DNA of 64,000 nucleotides from PMG-095 sp037200885 (GCA_037200885.1 JBBCIN010000002.1:2170001-2234000); one strand, 5' to 3'. Positions 27,629 through 37,623 are shown, counted from the stretch's first letter. The notes: a model not told the origin generated them from the sequence alone. Program-made: numbers and translations.

Positions 27629-28518
27629 GCGAACCGCCCAAAAAGCCATTCCGCGGCTTGGGGCGTGGCCTGGATGCGTTGATGCCCGCGCGCGTGCCGG
27701 TGACCGCGGAGCGGCCCGCGGCCGCCAGCGCCAAGTACGAGGGCAACGTGTTCAGCTGCCCACTCGACAAAATCGTGCCGCAAAAAGGCCAACCGCGTCA
27801 GCACTTCGACAACGATCGGATCGAAGAGCTGGCGCAGTCACTGCGCACCCACGGCTTGCTCGAGCCCCTGATCGTGCGCCGCCGCCCGGGCGCGGACGAC
27901 TTCGAGATCATCGCTGGTGAGCGCCGCTGGCGCGCCGCCCAGCGCGCCAACTTGCGCGAAGTGCTGGTCGTGGTCCACGACGTCTCCGCCAAAGACGCCT
28001 ACGAGCTCGCGCTGATCGAAAACGTCCAGCGCGAAGATCTCGACGCCATCGAATTCGCCGAAGCGCTCGATCGCCTGATCAAAGAGCACTCCTACACCCA
28101 AGAGACGCTCGCGCAGCGCGTGGGCAAAGATCGTTCGACGATCGCCAATGCCCTACGCCTGCTCCGCCTACCAAGCGCGGTACGCGACAAGGTTGTCACC
28201 GGCGAGCTGAGCGAGGGCCACGCCCGCGCGCTCCTCGGCGCGCCAGACGACACCGCCCTCGCCACGCTCGCCGAAAAAGTGATCCGCGGCCGGCTCAGCG
28301 TGCGTCAAACCGAAGCGCTGGTGCGGACCGCCAAAGCCAAACCCGAAGGCGCCAAAGCCAAGAAAGACAAGACCGCGTCCACGCGCGATCTCGAGCTTCG
28401 CCTCGGCCGCAAACTCGGCACCAAAGTCGAAGTCCGCGACAAAGACGGCAAAGGCGAGCTCGCCATCAAATACGCCTCCTGGGATGAGCTCGACAAGCTG
28501 CTCGAAGTGCTGCTGTAG
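27625..28518 (+). CDS. parB: ParB chromosome-partition protein
   Basis: A 297-residue CTP-dependent DNA clamp that binds parS sites. Visible parts are the N-terminal FRGLGRGLDALMP motif, ParB-box GERRWRAA (about 91-98), LIENVQREDL, and the HTH TLAQRVGKDRSTIANALRLL. The C-terminal dimerisation region follows a Lys-rich linker. I noticed no parS-like palindrome nearby. The 283 bases behind it contain no gene that I can support. Confidence 0.97.
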   Translation: MSEPPKKPFRGLGRGLDALMPARVPVTAERPAAASAKYEGNVFSCPLDKIVPQKGQPRQHFDNDRIEELAQSLRTHGLLEPLIVRRRPGADDFEIIAGERRWRAAQRANLREVLVVVHDVSAKDAYELALIENVQREDLDAIEFAEALDRLIKEHSYTQETLAQRVGKDRSTIANALRLLRLPSAVRDKVVTGELSEGHARALLGAPDDTALATLAEKVIRGRLSVRQTEALVRTAKAKPEGAKAKKDKTASTRDLELRLGRKLGTKVEVRDKDGKGELAIKYASWDELDKLLEVLL

Positions 28519-28801
28519 CTCGAGCGGTCAGGTGACAGCTCCCGGAGAGCCCGCGCTTCTCGAGCGTGATTGTTACCAAACAAAATCGGAGTTCTGTCCG
28601 CGGTGCTTAGCCGTTAGCCACGCGAGCACGCGCCACGCATCGTTAACCCACGAACCCGCCCTTGTGCTTCGAGGTGGATAGATCGTGTCCCCGGTCGCCG
28701 TGAGGAACTTGGCGCCTTGGCGGTGAAAAATCTCGGAGCCGCTCAGGGCCGTCTTGATCCGTTTGCGGAAGGACGAGGCACGGGGCCGGGTCGAGTCTCC
28801 T

Positions 28802-29848
28802 TCAGTCGCACTTGCCGGCTTTGGCTTTTATAGCCATTTCCGCGGCGCGTTTGCCGATGTCGTCGTTGCCGGCGAGCTCGGCGGCGCGTTTGAAGTGGGT
28901 CGCGGCTTTTTTCTTGTCGGTGGGGCAGACGTGTTTGGCCAGGTAGTAGTGCGCGGGGGCGAACTTTTCGTCGAGCTTGAGGGCGGCTTCGTAGTCGCTC
29001 AGCGCGCCCGCGTCGTCTTTTTGGTCGTGGCGACAGACCCCGCGGCGCACGTGCAGGTTGGCGCTGTCCGAAGCCTTGATGGCTTTGTCGAGCACGGCGA
29101 TGCAGTCGGCGAAGGCGTGCAGTCGGCCGAACTTTTGTGACAGCTTTTCGAGCAGCTTCGGGTCGTCGGTGGTCGATACGGCGCGCAGTTGTTCGAGCGC
29201 GGCCTTGTCGTCTTTGGCGGCGGTGAGCAGCTCGGCGTACGCGATACGGAGCTCGATGTTGTCGGGCGATGCGGCGACGGCGGCGCCGTAGGCTTTCAGT
29301 GACTCGTCCTTCTTGCCGGAAGCTTCCAGAGCCAGAGCGCGGTTGAGCAGCAAATCAGGCTGTTTTGGCGCTGTCTTGAGGCCTACGTCGGCCACGCTCA
29401 GCGCGCCGGCCGCATCTTTGGCGTCGAGCAAGAGCGCAGACAGATTCACGCTCGCCTCGGTCAGCTTCGGGTCCAGAGCGAGGGCATCTTTGTAAGCCGC
29501 CGTGGCTCCTGTCCCGTCGGACAACCCTTCCAGCGCTACCCCCAAATAAAAGGCTGCTTGCGGGTCCTTCGGGTTCTCAGTGCGCGCTTCGTTCAAGAGC
29601 GCTTTGGCCTTGGCAAAATCCTGAGCTTTGATGGCATCGATGCCCTGCTCGACCTTCTTGCTCGAAGGCTTGGCACTCTGATCGGCGGCGGCCGCGGGCG
29701 GTGGCGAGTCGAGCGAGGGCGGAGGTGCCTCGGGGGGCGGCGCAGAGCCACCGCAAGCGGCGAACGACAGTGCGCCGAACAGAACGGCCGACCAAGCAAG
29801 CGACGAGAGGGGCGAGAGGGGCGATGCCATGCGCGACGCGAAGTTCAT
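28802..29848 (-). CDS. TPR-repeat lipoprotein
   Basis: A 348-residue protein with a signal sequence ending in a lipobox (LSFAAC, Cys about 32). A Pro-rich linker and about eight tetratricopeptide units (for example PKDPQAAFYLGVALEGL and ADCIAVLDKAIKA) follow. It is likely anchored in a membrane and scaffolds protein contacts. ATG 29848 overlaps the glnD stop (ATGA), so it is co-translated with glnD. Confidence 0.85.
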   Translation of the reverse strand: MNFASRMASPLSPLSSLAWSAVLFGALSFAACGGSAPPPEAPPPSLDSPPPAAAADQSAKPSSKKVEQGIDAIKAQDFAKAKALLNEARTENPKDPQAAFYLGVALEGLSDGTGATAAYKDALALDPKLTEASVNLSALLLDAKDAAGALSVADVGLKTAPKQPDLLLNRALALEASGKKDESLKAYGAAVAASPDNIELRIAYAELLTAAKDDKAALEQLRAVSTTDDPKLLEKLSQKFGRLHAFADCIAVLDKAIKASDSANLHVRRGVCRHDQKDDAGALSDYEAALKLDEKFAPAHYYLAKHVCPTDKKKAATHFKRAAELAGNDDIGKRAAEMAIKAKAGKCD

Positions 29849-32532
29849 GAACTGGATGCCTTTTCGAGGTGGGCGATGTTCGACAAGATACGCGCCTTGA
29901 TCTCTTCCATACGCTCGATCGAGGTGATTTTCGCGCCGCTGGTGTCGGTGACGTAGAACACGTCGGCCACCTGCGTGCCCTCGGTATTGATCTTGGCGAG
30001 CGAGATCTGAAGATCGAGGTGCTGCAGGGTATTGGCCAGCCAGAACAAAAGCCCCTGCTGGTCCTTGGTGGTGACCTCGATCACCGAGTGATCGGTCGCG
30101 CAGCGATTGTCGATGTTGACCTCGGTCGCGACTTTCGGCGTCGGGCGATCGGACAGCCGCGAGCGCCGCGCGCCCCCGGTCACGAGCTCCGAAGGCGAAA
30201 GCTCCATGCTGAGCAGCCGGTTGAAGTCGCGATCCAGGCGTGCGAGCGAGCCGGTGACGGAGTCGGTGGTCTCCCCGGCCCGCACCCAGAACAAGTCGAG
30301 CGCGCGCGTGCGACCGAAGCTATCGACCCAGGAGTAAACCTGCGCGCTGATCACTTTGAAGCGAGCGGCGGCCAACGTGGCCGTGATCATCGCGAGCAGA
30401 CCGGGACGGTCATCGGCGATGAAGCCGAGCTCCACGTACGGCGTGGCCGTGGTCATGACCGTGACATTGACGTGCTGCATCTGCGCTTGGCGCGCGAAGC
30501 GCGAGTGGCGCACGATGTCTTGCGGATCGTTACTGTACAAGTAGCGGTCGGGCATCGTGGCCAAGAAGTGATTCAGGAACTCGAGCTCGCCGCGCTGCGG
30601 GCAGAGCGCGCGCACTTCAGCGCGGATTTGTTCGGTGCGCTCGCCGCTGCGCGGGGCCTTACCGGTGCTCAGCTGGCGATCCGCGCTGACGTACAGCTCC
30701 TCGAGCACGCGCGACTTCCAGCTGGTGAGCGCGGTCGGACTGGTCGTGGAAACGTCGCAAATGGTCAGGATGTACAGCTCGCGCAGCCCCTCCCGACCGT
30801 GTACCTCTTCGCAGAATGCCTCGAGTGTGCGCGGGTCATCGATATCGCGACGCGTGGCCACGTGATACATACGCAGGTGCTTCCAGATCAGCTGTTGCAC
30901 TTCACGGATATCGCTCTCCGGTAAACCCAGCCGCTCGAGGATCACGCGCGCCATTTCACGACCGCGCTCGTCGTGACTCTTGCCGCCGATGTCTTTGCCG
31001 ATGTCGTGCAAGAGCGCGGCGAAAAAGAGCACGTTCGGACGCGAGATTTCGGCTGCCAAGCGCGAGGCCAAGCGATGCTCGGCCGCAAGCTCGCCGCGGC
31101 ACAACTCGCGCAAGCGATCGACGGCGGCCACCGAGTGCACATCCACCGTGTACACGTGATACACGTCGTGGTGCACGCGCCCGACGACCGGCGCAAACTC
31201 CGGGATCATGGCCACGAGCAGGCCGACGTCGTGCAGATCTTTGACCACGGATTCGTCGCGCAGCTTGGTGCGCTGAATCACGGTCACCAGACGGACGAAC
31301 AAGCGCGCCGCCTCCTCACTCTGCCGCAGGCGCTCACAAAAACTGGGCGAGGTCACGGCGCGGGCCACTAAATCGCGCGCAAAACCGTAGACCGGCAGAT
31401 CCCGGCGCACCGCTTCGTCGTACAGGCGAAGCGCCAACGCGGGCTCTTGTTCGAGCGCGGCGCCGTCTTCGAAGGACACCTGGTCGTTGGTCAGCTTCAG
31501 ACCCTTGCCGATGGACGTCTCGCGTGGACGACGCTTGGGCGGCGGAGCGGCGCGCGCCAGCACCAGTTCCCGCGCTTGCGAGATGATGCGCGCCTTCTGG
31601 TAGTAGTCGCTCATGAAGGCTTCGACACCGGCCCCGCCCGGCCCATAGCCAAGATCGACGGCCAGCGATTCCTGGCGATCGAAGCTGAGGCGGTCGGAGC
31701 GTCGGCCGGCTTGCAAATGCAACAGATTGCGTACGCGCCAGAGCAATGCACGGGCGGCTTCGATCTGTTGCCATTCGCGCTGAAGCAGCACGCCGATGCG
31801 CACGAGCTCCGACAGATCGGTCACGCGCCAGCGCGCGCGCGCGGCCCAATGCGCAAGATCCAGATCGCGCAGGCCGCCGATGCCATTCTTGACGTCCGGC
31901 TCCAGTAGGTAGACCGAGCCGCCGAAGCGCTCGGATCGCTCATGGGCCTTGATTTCCAGGCGATCGAGAAATTTCTTGATGTTCCCGATGCCGAAAATGC
32001 CCTCGAAGGCGCGCGTCAGCATCTTCTCCGAACTGACGCGGTCGCCGGTCAGGACGCGCCAATCGAGCAAGGTGGTGGCGGTGGGCAGATCATTCTTCGC
32101 TAGGTCGAGCAGATCACTGCCCATCACGACCTGGTGTCCGATGCTGAGCCCTGCGTCCCACAGTGGGTACAAGAGCGCCTCCGCGACGGCGCGGACCTTC
32201 TCCGGTTTGCTCGCCGAAATCAGCCGGACATCCAAATCGCTGTGATAGCCGAGCTCGTTTCTGCCATAGCTGCCGACCGCAGCGAGCCCGACGTTCTGCC
32301 AAGTACCCGCCTTGACCATGGTGCTCTCGGCGGCCTTGAACAGCGAGCAGAGCAAGCCGTCGAAGGCTTTCGCATAACGCGCTGCGGCCTCGAGACCTGC
32401 CTCCGGGCCACCGGGCCTGATCATGGACTCGACGGCGACTCGATGACGAACGAGGTAGGTCTTGAGCTCCTCGACGAGACCTGGGGCTGTACGTTCGAGC
32501 AACGCTGCTCTTTCAGTGGCGGGGGGCGGCAT
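29845..32532 (-). CDS. glnD: Bifunctional PII uridylyltransferase/uridylyl-removing enzyme
   Basis: An 895-residue nitrogen sensor that modifies PII proteins. The nucleotidyltransferase domain has GSYGRNELGYHSDLDVR (about 87-103), the helical GlnE-like domain follows, and an HD domain carries LLHDIGKD. Two C-terminal ACT domains (VELGFIADDRPGLLA and VIEVTTKDQQGLLF) bind glutamine. Length and order are normal. The 249 bases upstream contain GGGTCGCG repeats but no gene. Confidence 0.96.
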   Translation of the reverse strand: MPPPATERAALLERTAPGLVEELKTYLVRHRVAVESMIRPGGPEAGLEAAARYAKAFDGLLCSLFKAAESTMVKAGTWQNVGLAAVGSYGRNELGYHSDLDVRLISASKPEKVRAVAEALLYPLWDAGLSIGHQVVMGSDLLDLAKNDLPTATTLLDWRVLTGDRVSSEKMLTRAFEGIFGIGNIKKFLDRLEIKAHERSERFGGSVYLLEPDVKNGIGGLRDLDLAHWAARARWRVTDLSELVRIGVLLQREWQQIEAARALLWRVRNLLHLQAGRRSDRLSFDRQESLAVDLGYGPGGAGVEAFMSDYYQKARIISQARELVLARAAPPPKRRPRETSIGKGLKLTNDQVSFEDGAALEQEPALALRLYDEAVRRDLPVYGFARDLVARAVTSPSFCERLRQSEEAARLFVRLVTVIQRTKLRDESVVKDLHDVGLLVAMIPEFAPVVGRVHHDVYHVYTVDVHSVAAVDRLRELCRGELAAEHRLASRLAAEISRPNVLFFAALLHDIGKDIGGKSHDERGREMARVILERLGLPESDIREVQQLIWKHLRMYHVATRRDIDDPRTLEAFCEEVHGREGLRELYILTICDVSTTSPTALTSWKSRVLEELYVSADRQLSTGKAPRSGERTEQIRAEVRALCPQRGELEFLNHFLATMPDRYLYSNDPQDIVRHSRFARQAQMQHVNVTVMTTATPYVELGFIADDRPGLLAMITATLAAARFKVISAQVYSWVDSFGRTRALDLFWVRAGETTDSVTGSLARLDRDFNRLLSMELSPSELVTGGARRSRLSDRPTPKVATEVNIDNRCATDHSVIEVTTKDQQGLLFWLANTLQHLDLQISLAKINTEGTQVADVFYVTDTSGAKITSIERMEEIKARILSNIAHLEKASSS

Positions 32533-32781
32533 ATAATTAGGGGGTCGCGGGGGTCGCGGGTCGCGAATCGGCCAGGCCGGCGGGGGGCGAGGCGTTGTTA
32601 TAGCTCAGCCCTGGGCATAATGAAGTAATCCGCAAATCACCTGGAATTGGACGGTTTGCCTGGATGTTGAGCGCGCGCGAACGGCACGCGCGAGCGAGCC
32701 CGACCCGACGTCGCGAGCCTGCCAAACCGAGCGTCGGGCCGGTCTTACCCGCCGCCCACCGTGTGCTAACTTTCTCAGTCG

Positions 32782-33336
32782 ATGGATCGTCGGCAGAGCT
32801 TGGGGTTCATGGGGACGTTTGCTGCGACATTGGCCTGCGCCGGTGCCGCTCACGCCACAACGGCGCGCGCTGTGAGCTTGGTCGATCTCGTTCGGCGCAG
32901 CACGCGTATCGCTCGCGTCACGGCGCTGGAGAGCTTCGCGCGCTCGGAGGACATCGGCGGCGCGCGGCACATCGTGACCTACTCACGGCTGCGTATCGAC
33001 GATTCGATTCACGGCCCGAGCAGCGATTCGGAAACGTTGGTGCGCACCCTCGGAGGCCGCGTCGCCGATCTAGGCGAAATCGTGCACGGTGAGGCGCAGC
33101 TTGCGCTGGCCGAACCGTGCCTGGTGTTTCTGATGCTCGATCCCAACGGTGTCGAGCTGGTAACGGCGATGGCCCAAGGTCACTACCCGATCGCGATCGA
33201 TGGCGCGGGAACGCCGCGCCTGCGCCTGAATCGAAACATGCCGAACTTGGTCGGAGGAGGCACGGGTGCCGTCGCTCAACTGGCGGGCAAACCGTTCACC
33301 GAAGCGCGCGCGTTGATCGTCGGAGCACGCCGTTGA
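32782..33336 (+). CDS. Tat-type secreted hypothetical protein
   Basis: A 184-residue protein with a twin-arginine-like leader (DRRQSLGF) and a hydrophobic stretch ending AGAAHA at about residue 24. The mature part is beta-rich (DDSIHGPSSDSETLVRTLGG) without a recognised fold. It overlaps the following protease gene by TTGA, so the two are probably co-expressed and could act together outside the cell. Confidence 0.7.
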   Translation: MDRRQSLGFMGTFAATLACAGAAHATTARAVSLVDLVRRSTRIARVTALESFARSEDIGGARHIVTYSRLRIDDSIHGPSSDSETLVRTLGGRVADLGEIVHGEAQLALAEPCLVFLMLDPNGVELVTAMAQGHYPIAIDGAGTPRLRLNRNMPNLVGGGTGAVAQLAGKPFTEARALIVGARR

Positions 33337-34271
33337 ACGTACTTCGCATGCTGCCTCGCGCAGCGGCCGCGAGCTTTGTCTTCGCGCTCTCGGCTAACTC
33401 GTACGCCTATTGTCTGACCTACACCTGCGATCCGACCAAGGAAGCCTGCGCCACCGACCCGGAGACGGGCTGCAACGTGGGTGGCAAGGCCTTGTACTGG
33501 GCAAGCTCAGTCGTGTCGTTCGACGTGCAGCAAGATGGCTCGAAGCTGCGAGACATCAGCTACGATCAGCTGCACACGGTCGTGGTCAACGCCTTCCAGC
33601 GTTGGGTGAATGCGACCTGCAGCGATGGTAACTCCCCGAGCATCGCGCTGGCGGACTACGGCAAAGTCGCGTGTTCCAAACCGGAGTACAACAAGACCCA
33701 ACCGAATCAGAACGTGATCACCTTTCACGATGGCCCGTGGCCGTACACCAACACGGGCGCCGAGACGCTGGCCCTGACCACCGTCTTTTTCAGCCCGGAC
33801 ACCGGCGAGATCTACGACGCGAACATCGAGCTCAATAGCAATGAAGCCAGCTTCGTCATCGGCGCGGATCAAGCGGACTCCCAGCATGACGATTTGAATG
33901 CGGTGGTCACCCACGAGATCGGCCATTTTCTCGGCCTTTCGCACTCCACCGTCCGCGATGCGACGATGTTCCAAAGTTACGAGGTGGGCATGTCCACGCT
34001 GGAAGCCGACGACATGGCTGCCATCTGCGCGTCGTTGCCCCCCAATCGCACGGCGGGTGACCCCGGGAGTCCTCCCGGCGTGCCGCGCCATGGTTTCTCC
34101 ACCGAGTGCAGCACACCCGAGAGCGGGTGTTGCTCATCGACCATCGGCGGCAATGCGCCGTCGAGCGGGCCGCTCGCGCTCTGGGCGTTCGGGCTGGGCC
34201 TGGTGGCGTGGTGCGGCCGCGGACGGTCTAAGCGTTCGGCACGGGCGAAGGCGCGGGCGCTTCCGCGCTGA
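33333..34271 (+). CDS. Matrixin-type zinc metalloprotease with MYXO-CTERM-like tail
   Basis: A 312-residue exported protease. TTG 33333 is chosen because GGAG lies seven bases upstream and it overlaps the previous stop; ATG 33348 is an alternative. A signal sequence (FVFALSANSYA) is followed by a Cys-rich segment and a catalytic domain with the extended zinc motif HEIGHFLGLSH. A downstream TMFQSYE takes the place of the Met-turn. The end has SGCCSST, a membrane helix (GPLALWAFGLGLVAWC) and Arg/Lys, as in MYXO-CTERM sorting signals. It overlaps convergent bioB by 44 bp. Confidence 0.82.
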   Translation: MNVLRMLPRAAAASFVFALSANSYAYCLTYTCDPTKEACATDPETGCNVGGKALYWASSVVSFDVQQDGSKLRDISYDQLHTVVVNAFQRWVNATCSDGNSPSIALADYGKVACSKPEYNKTQPNQNVITFHDGPWPYTNTGAETLALTTVFFSPDTGEIYDANIELNSNEASFVIGADQADSQHDDLNAVVTHEIGHFLGLSHSTVRDATMFQSYEVGMSTLEADDMAAICASLPPNRTAGDPGSPPGVPRHGFSTECSTPESGCCSSTIGGNAPSSGPLALWAFGLGLVAWCGRGRSKRSARAKARALPR

Positions 34272-35217
34272 GACCCGCGGCACGGATCAAATCCACGTCC
34301 GCGTCCGTGTCCGGGTTGGGCGTGGTGAGCAGCTTGTCCCCATAGAAGATGCTGTTCGCGCCTGCGTACAGGCACAAGAGCTGCGCCTCGCGCGGCAGAT
34401 CGGTGCGCCCGGCGCTCAGGCGTACTTTCGAACGCGGCATGGTGATGCGCGCGGTCGCCACCATGCGCACCAGGTCCAACGGATCGATCGGCGGCAGCGC
34501 GGCCAGCGGCGTACCTTCGACTCGGACGAGCGCGTTGACCGGCACGCTCTCGGGGTGCGGCTCGAGCTGCGCGAGCTCGAGCAGCATGCTGCAGCGGTCG
34601 TCGATGCTCTCACCCATGCCGATGATGCCGCCGGAGCACACTGTGATACCCGCGCTGCGCACGTTTTTCAGCGTCTTCAGACGATCGTCATAGCTGCGAG
34701 TCGAGATGATCGATTTGTAGTTCTCGCGCGAGGTGTCGAGATTGTGGTTGTACGCGTCGAGGCCCGCTTCCTTGAGCTTGGTGGCTTGCGCCTCGTTCAA
34801 CATGCCGAGCGTGACACATGCTTCCAGACCGAGGCCCTTCACGCCGCGTACCATGTCCAGCACGCGATCGAAGGCCGGACCGTCCTTCACCTCACGCCAA
34901 GCCGCGCCCATACAGAAGCGCGTGGCACCGTGTTCCTTGGCGGCGCGGGCGGCGGTCATGACCTCGTCGAGCTTGAGCATCGCTTCGCCCTTGACCGGCG
35001 TGTCGTAGTGCGATGATTGCGGGCAGTACGCGCAATCCTCCGGGCAACCGCCGGTCTTCACGCTGAGCAGCGTGCACAGCTGGACCTTCTCCTTCTTGTG
35101 GAAGGCCAAGTGCACCGCGCGCGCGAGATCGACGAGCTCGAACAGCGGCAGATCGTGGATCTCACGGATCTCCTTCAAGGACCAATCGTGACGGATGGGC
35201 GAGCTCAGGTCGGACAT
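34228..35217 (-). CDS. bioB: Biotin synthase
   Basis: A 329-residue radical SAM enzyme that inserts sulfur into dethiobiotin, the last step of biotin synthesis. The SAM-cluster cysteines are C58, C62 and C65 (GCPEDCAYCPQ). The YNHNLDTS motif and the C-terminal SAGRTDL with a [2Fe-2S] Arg ligand are present. No other bio genes lie nearby. Its last residues (about 310-329) are Ala/Pro-rich. Confidence 0.97.
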   Translation of the reverse strand: MSDLSSPIRHDWSLKEIREIHDLPLFELVDLARAVHLAFHKKEKVQLCTLLSVKTGGCPEDCAYCPQSSHYDTPVKGEAMLKLDEVMTAARAAKEHGATRFCMGAAWREVKDGPAFDRVLDMVRGVKGLGLEACVTLGMLNEAQATKLKEAGLDAYNHNLDTSRENYKSIISTRSYDDRLKTLKNVRSAGITVCSGGIIGMGESIDDRCSMLLELAQLEPHPESVPVNALVRVEGTPLAALPPIDPLDLVRMVATARITMPRSKVRLSAGRTDLPREAQLLCLYAGANSIFYGDKLLTTPNPDTDADVDLIRAAGLSAEAPAPSPVPNA

Positions 35218-35320
35218 GCTGCGGCGGTCTTAGCGTCAACCGGCCGGGGAGTCCAGATTGAGCGCGCGTTTCGCACTGCGTCAGTTCCTGCGCAGTCAAC
35301 GCCGCGGTCACGCTATCGGA

Positions 35321-36400
35321 CTAGAAGCCCATGGCAGCGCGCCCGACGTCCCGATCGACGATGCCGTCCCGCACCAGCGCCTTGATATGCGCCTCGAACG
35401 TTTGCATGCCGTACATCGTCTGACCGCCGTCCATCAACTCCTTGAGCGAGGGATTGCCCAAGGGTCGCTTGATGGTTTCGCGAACGGAACCGGTCGAGAC
35501 CAAGACTTCGGCCGCTAGCACCATCCCTTGGCCGTCAGCCCTTGGCAGCAGGCGTTGCGCGATAATGCCCTGCAGCGAATCCCCCAGACGCTCGCGCAAG
35601 TCGTCGGACTCACCGTCGCTCAGCGCGATGATTCGATTCATGGTGCGCGAGACGTCCGGCGTGTGCAGCGTGGAGAGCACCAGGTGGCCGGTCTCCGCGG
35701 CCTTGAGCGCGATCTCCATCGTCTCCGCGTCGCGAATCTCTCCGACTTGTATGACGTCCGGATCTTGGCGCAAGGCCGCGCGGAGCGCGCTCGCGAAGCT
35801 TTGAGTGTCGTAGCCGATCTCGCGTTGGCTGACCGAGCACTTGTCGTCCGTGTAAATGTATTCGATCGGATCTTCGATAGTCACGATGTGACGCGCGATG
35901 TTGTGGTTCATGTAATCGAGCATGGCTGCGAGCGTGCTGGTTTTGCCGTTGCCGGCCGCGCCGACGCACAGCACGAGACCGCGATCCTTCTCCGCCAGCA
36001 CGCGGCACGCCGCGGGCGCGCGCAGCGACTCGAGGCTCGGCACTTGGTGCGGAATCACGCGCATCACCACCGCCAAGGTCGCCCGCTGACGATACACGTT
36101 CACGCGGAAGCGTCCGATGCCGTACACCTCGTAGGACGTGTCGTACTCGCGCAACGCGGGTAGGTTGGCGAGGATCGCCGGATCGCGGATCAGGTGCCTG
36201 ACGACGGCCTCGGTGTCTTCCGGACGGATCTTGTCGAGCCGAAAGAACACGAGCGAGCCGCGGACCCGCGCGCCCGGCGGCTGGCCTACCTTCAAATGGA
36301 CGTCACGTGCGCCCGCCGCCTTGGCCTTATGTAAGAGTTGATGCAGGTACGCTTCCGTTGCATACGGATTTTGCTGCAGCCCCGACGATGAAGCGACCAC
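35321..36400 (-). CDS. pilT: PilT-like type IV pilus retraction ATPase
   Basis: A 359-residue secretion-type ATPase. Walker A is GAAGNGKT (147-154), the Asp box is IVTIEDPIEYIY, Walker B is VIQVGEIRDAET, and a His box is TGHLVLSTLHT. The AIRNLIRE motif of classical PilT is not conserved at the expected place, so it may be a PilT/PilU-like paralogue. No other pilus genes are adjacent. Confidence 0.9.
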   Translation of the reverse strand: MVASSSGLQQNPYATEAYLHQLLHKAKAAGARDVHLKVGQPPGARVRGSLVFFRLDKIRPEDTEAVVRHLIRDPAILANLPALREYDTSYEVYGIGRFRVNVYRQRATLAVVMRVIPHQVPSLESLRAPAACRVLAEKDRGLVLCVGAAGNGKTSTLAAMLDYMNHNIARHIVTIEDPIEYIYTDDKCSVSQREIGYDTQSFASALRAALRQDPDVIQVGEIRDAETMEIALKAAETGHLVLSTLHTPDVSRTMNRIIALSDGESDDLRERLGDSLQGIIAQRLLPRADGQGMVLAAEVLVSTGSVRETIKRPLGNPSLKELMDGGQTMYGMQTFEAHIKALVRDGIVDRDVGRAAMGF

Positions 36401-36518
36401 CCGAGCATCATAGCCCGGCGCGGCTCGACACGGCTAAGTTCACGTTCCACCCACACGCTCCCACCGAATTCCTGCGAGAAGTTGACCCTTCCCTCACGGC
36501 CCCGATAGATACCGAAGA

Positions 36519-36767
36519 ATGTCGAAGATTCGCGTCGAGGGACATCTGCACGACGACCATTGCGTGATGGTTTGCTCCGGTGAAAGCCCGGACGACATCT
36601 CTTGGGCCCGAGACGAAGACACGGGTCAAGTCTTCGTCGTGCTCGAACACATCGCCCACGAAGAGATCTGGGGCCAACCCGAGGGCGACCGTCGCTGTTT
36701 CGGTCTGCGCTTGTTCGGTGGCCGCGCTCCCCTGCCCCCGGTTGGACGAATTCTCGAAGTCGCCTGA
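36519..36767 (+). CDS. Small hypothetical protein
   Basis: An 82-residue acidic protein starting MSKIRVEGHLHDDHCVMV. It reads as a small beta-sheet protein (TGQVFVVLEHIAHEEIWG). No family recognised. It lies alone between divergent pilT and tRNA-Phe. Confidence 0.65.
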   Translation: MSKIRVEGHLHDDHCVMVCSGESPDDISWARDEDTGQVFVVLEHIAHEEIWGQPEGDRRCFGLRLFGGRAPLPPVGRILEVA

Positions 36768-36798
36768 GGGCCTCGAGCGGCGCGAGCTCTCGAGATTT

Positions 36799-36874
36799 TG
36801 GTGTCCAGGGTCAGAATTGAACTGACGACACGTGGATTTTCAATCCACTGCTCTACCGACTGAGCTACCCGGAC
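36799..36874 (-). tRNA. tRNA-Phe (GAA)
   Basis: A 76-base tRNA on the minus strand with acceptor start GTCCGGG, D-arm AGCTCAGTCGGTAGAGC, anticodon loop TTGAAAA (GAA), T-loop TTCAATT and an encoded CCA (complement at 36799-36801). Confidence 0.97.
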
Positions 36875-37017
36875 TAAGTAACTTTTGAGGGCCGGTTCCT
36901 ACCGCATTCGCCGGCGATTGTCGCGCCTTTGTTGGATAAAATTTCGCCGCGGCAGCGCCCAGGCGGACTTGGGCGGCCGGGGGGCCCGTTTCGGCGCGGA
37001 TCGGATCTGGCCCGCAT

Positions 37018-37614
37018 TTATGGCCCGGATGCGACGATCTCGCGTTTGCGGCCGCGCATGCGGTCGGCGCGGCTGACGAGTTCTGCGTGCAACGCCCAGA
37101 GGGGCGCCGCGAGCTCCGACCCCTCGAGCGCGGACAACGCGGCGGCGATCGCCTCGATCGTCGACATGCCCTCGGGCTGCGTCGGCTGGCGCAACCGGGT
37201 GGGTGTGACCCGCGGCGCCGGCAGACTGAACTCGGGCAAGTCGCGCAGCTCCGGGACTCGCTTGTACATGCGTCGCGCTTGCCGAAAGCTGCCGTCGAGC
37301 ACGATCAGGCGCTCGGGCACGAACGGCAGTGGACGCGCCGGGCCGCTGCAATAGAGCAGTGCCGTGCCCGGGGCGCGCAGCGGCGTCGCGTCGAATGCTT
37401 CGCCACCGCCGTAGGCGAGGATGCGCGAGTTGGGTAGCGCGAGCGCCGCGAAGCGGCCGGTGTTGCTGGTCAAGAGCTGTTCGGTGATGTGCCGGACGAG
37501 CACGATCTCGGTGCGCGCCTCGACCTGGGGCAGCAGCCGACACACGCAGATTTCGAACGAAAGCACGCAGCGCGCGCAATGCCCGCTCAAATCGCGCGGT
37601 GTCGTCGAGCGCAT
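37018..37614 (-). CDS. DTW-domain protein, probable tRNA-modifying enzyme
   Basis: A 198-residue member of the DTW family, whose characterised members attach the aminocarboxypropyl group of SAM to tRNA uridine (acp3U). Two N-terminal Cys pairs (CARC and CVCR) suggest zinc binding. The domain core contains LIVLDGSFRQARRM, where Ser-Phe replace the usual Thr-Trp of the signature, and a C-terminal STIEAIAAAL. The divergent core makes activity uncertain. Confidence 0.8.
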   Translation of the reverse strand: MRSTTPRDLSGHCARCVLSFEICVCRLLPQVEARTEIVLVRHITEQLLTSNTGRFAALALPNSRILAYGGGEAFDATPLRAPGTALLYCSGPARPLPFVPERLIVLDGSFRQARRMYKRVPELRDLPEFSLPAPRVTPTRLRQPTQPEGMSTIEAIAAALSALEGSELAAPLWALHAELVSRADRMRGRKREIVASGP

Positions 37615-37623
37615 CGCGTCAGC

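Noticed and set aside
26656..28801. parS site near parAB
   Set aside because: I looked for a GTTYCACGTGRAAC-like palindrome in this stretch and found none by eye. Sites may lie elsewhere.
35218..35320. Biotin operator or riboswitch before bioB
   Set aside because: bioB starts at 35217 on the minus strand, and I see no palindromic BirA-type operator or conserved structure in the short upstream gap.
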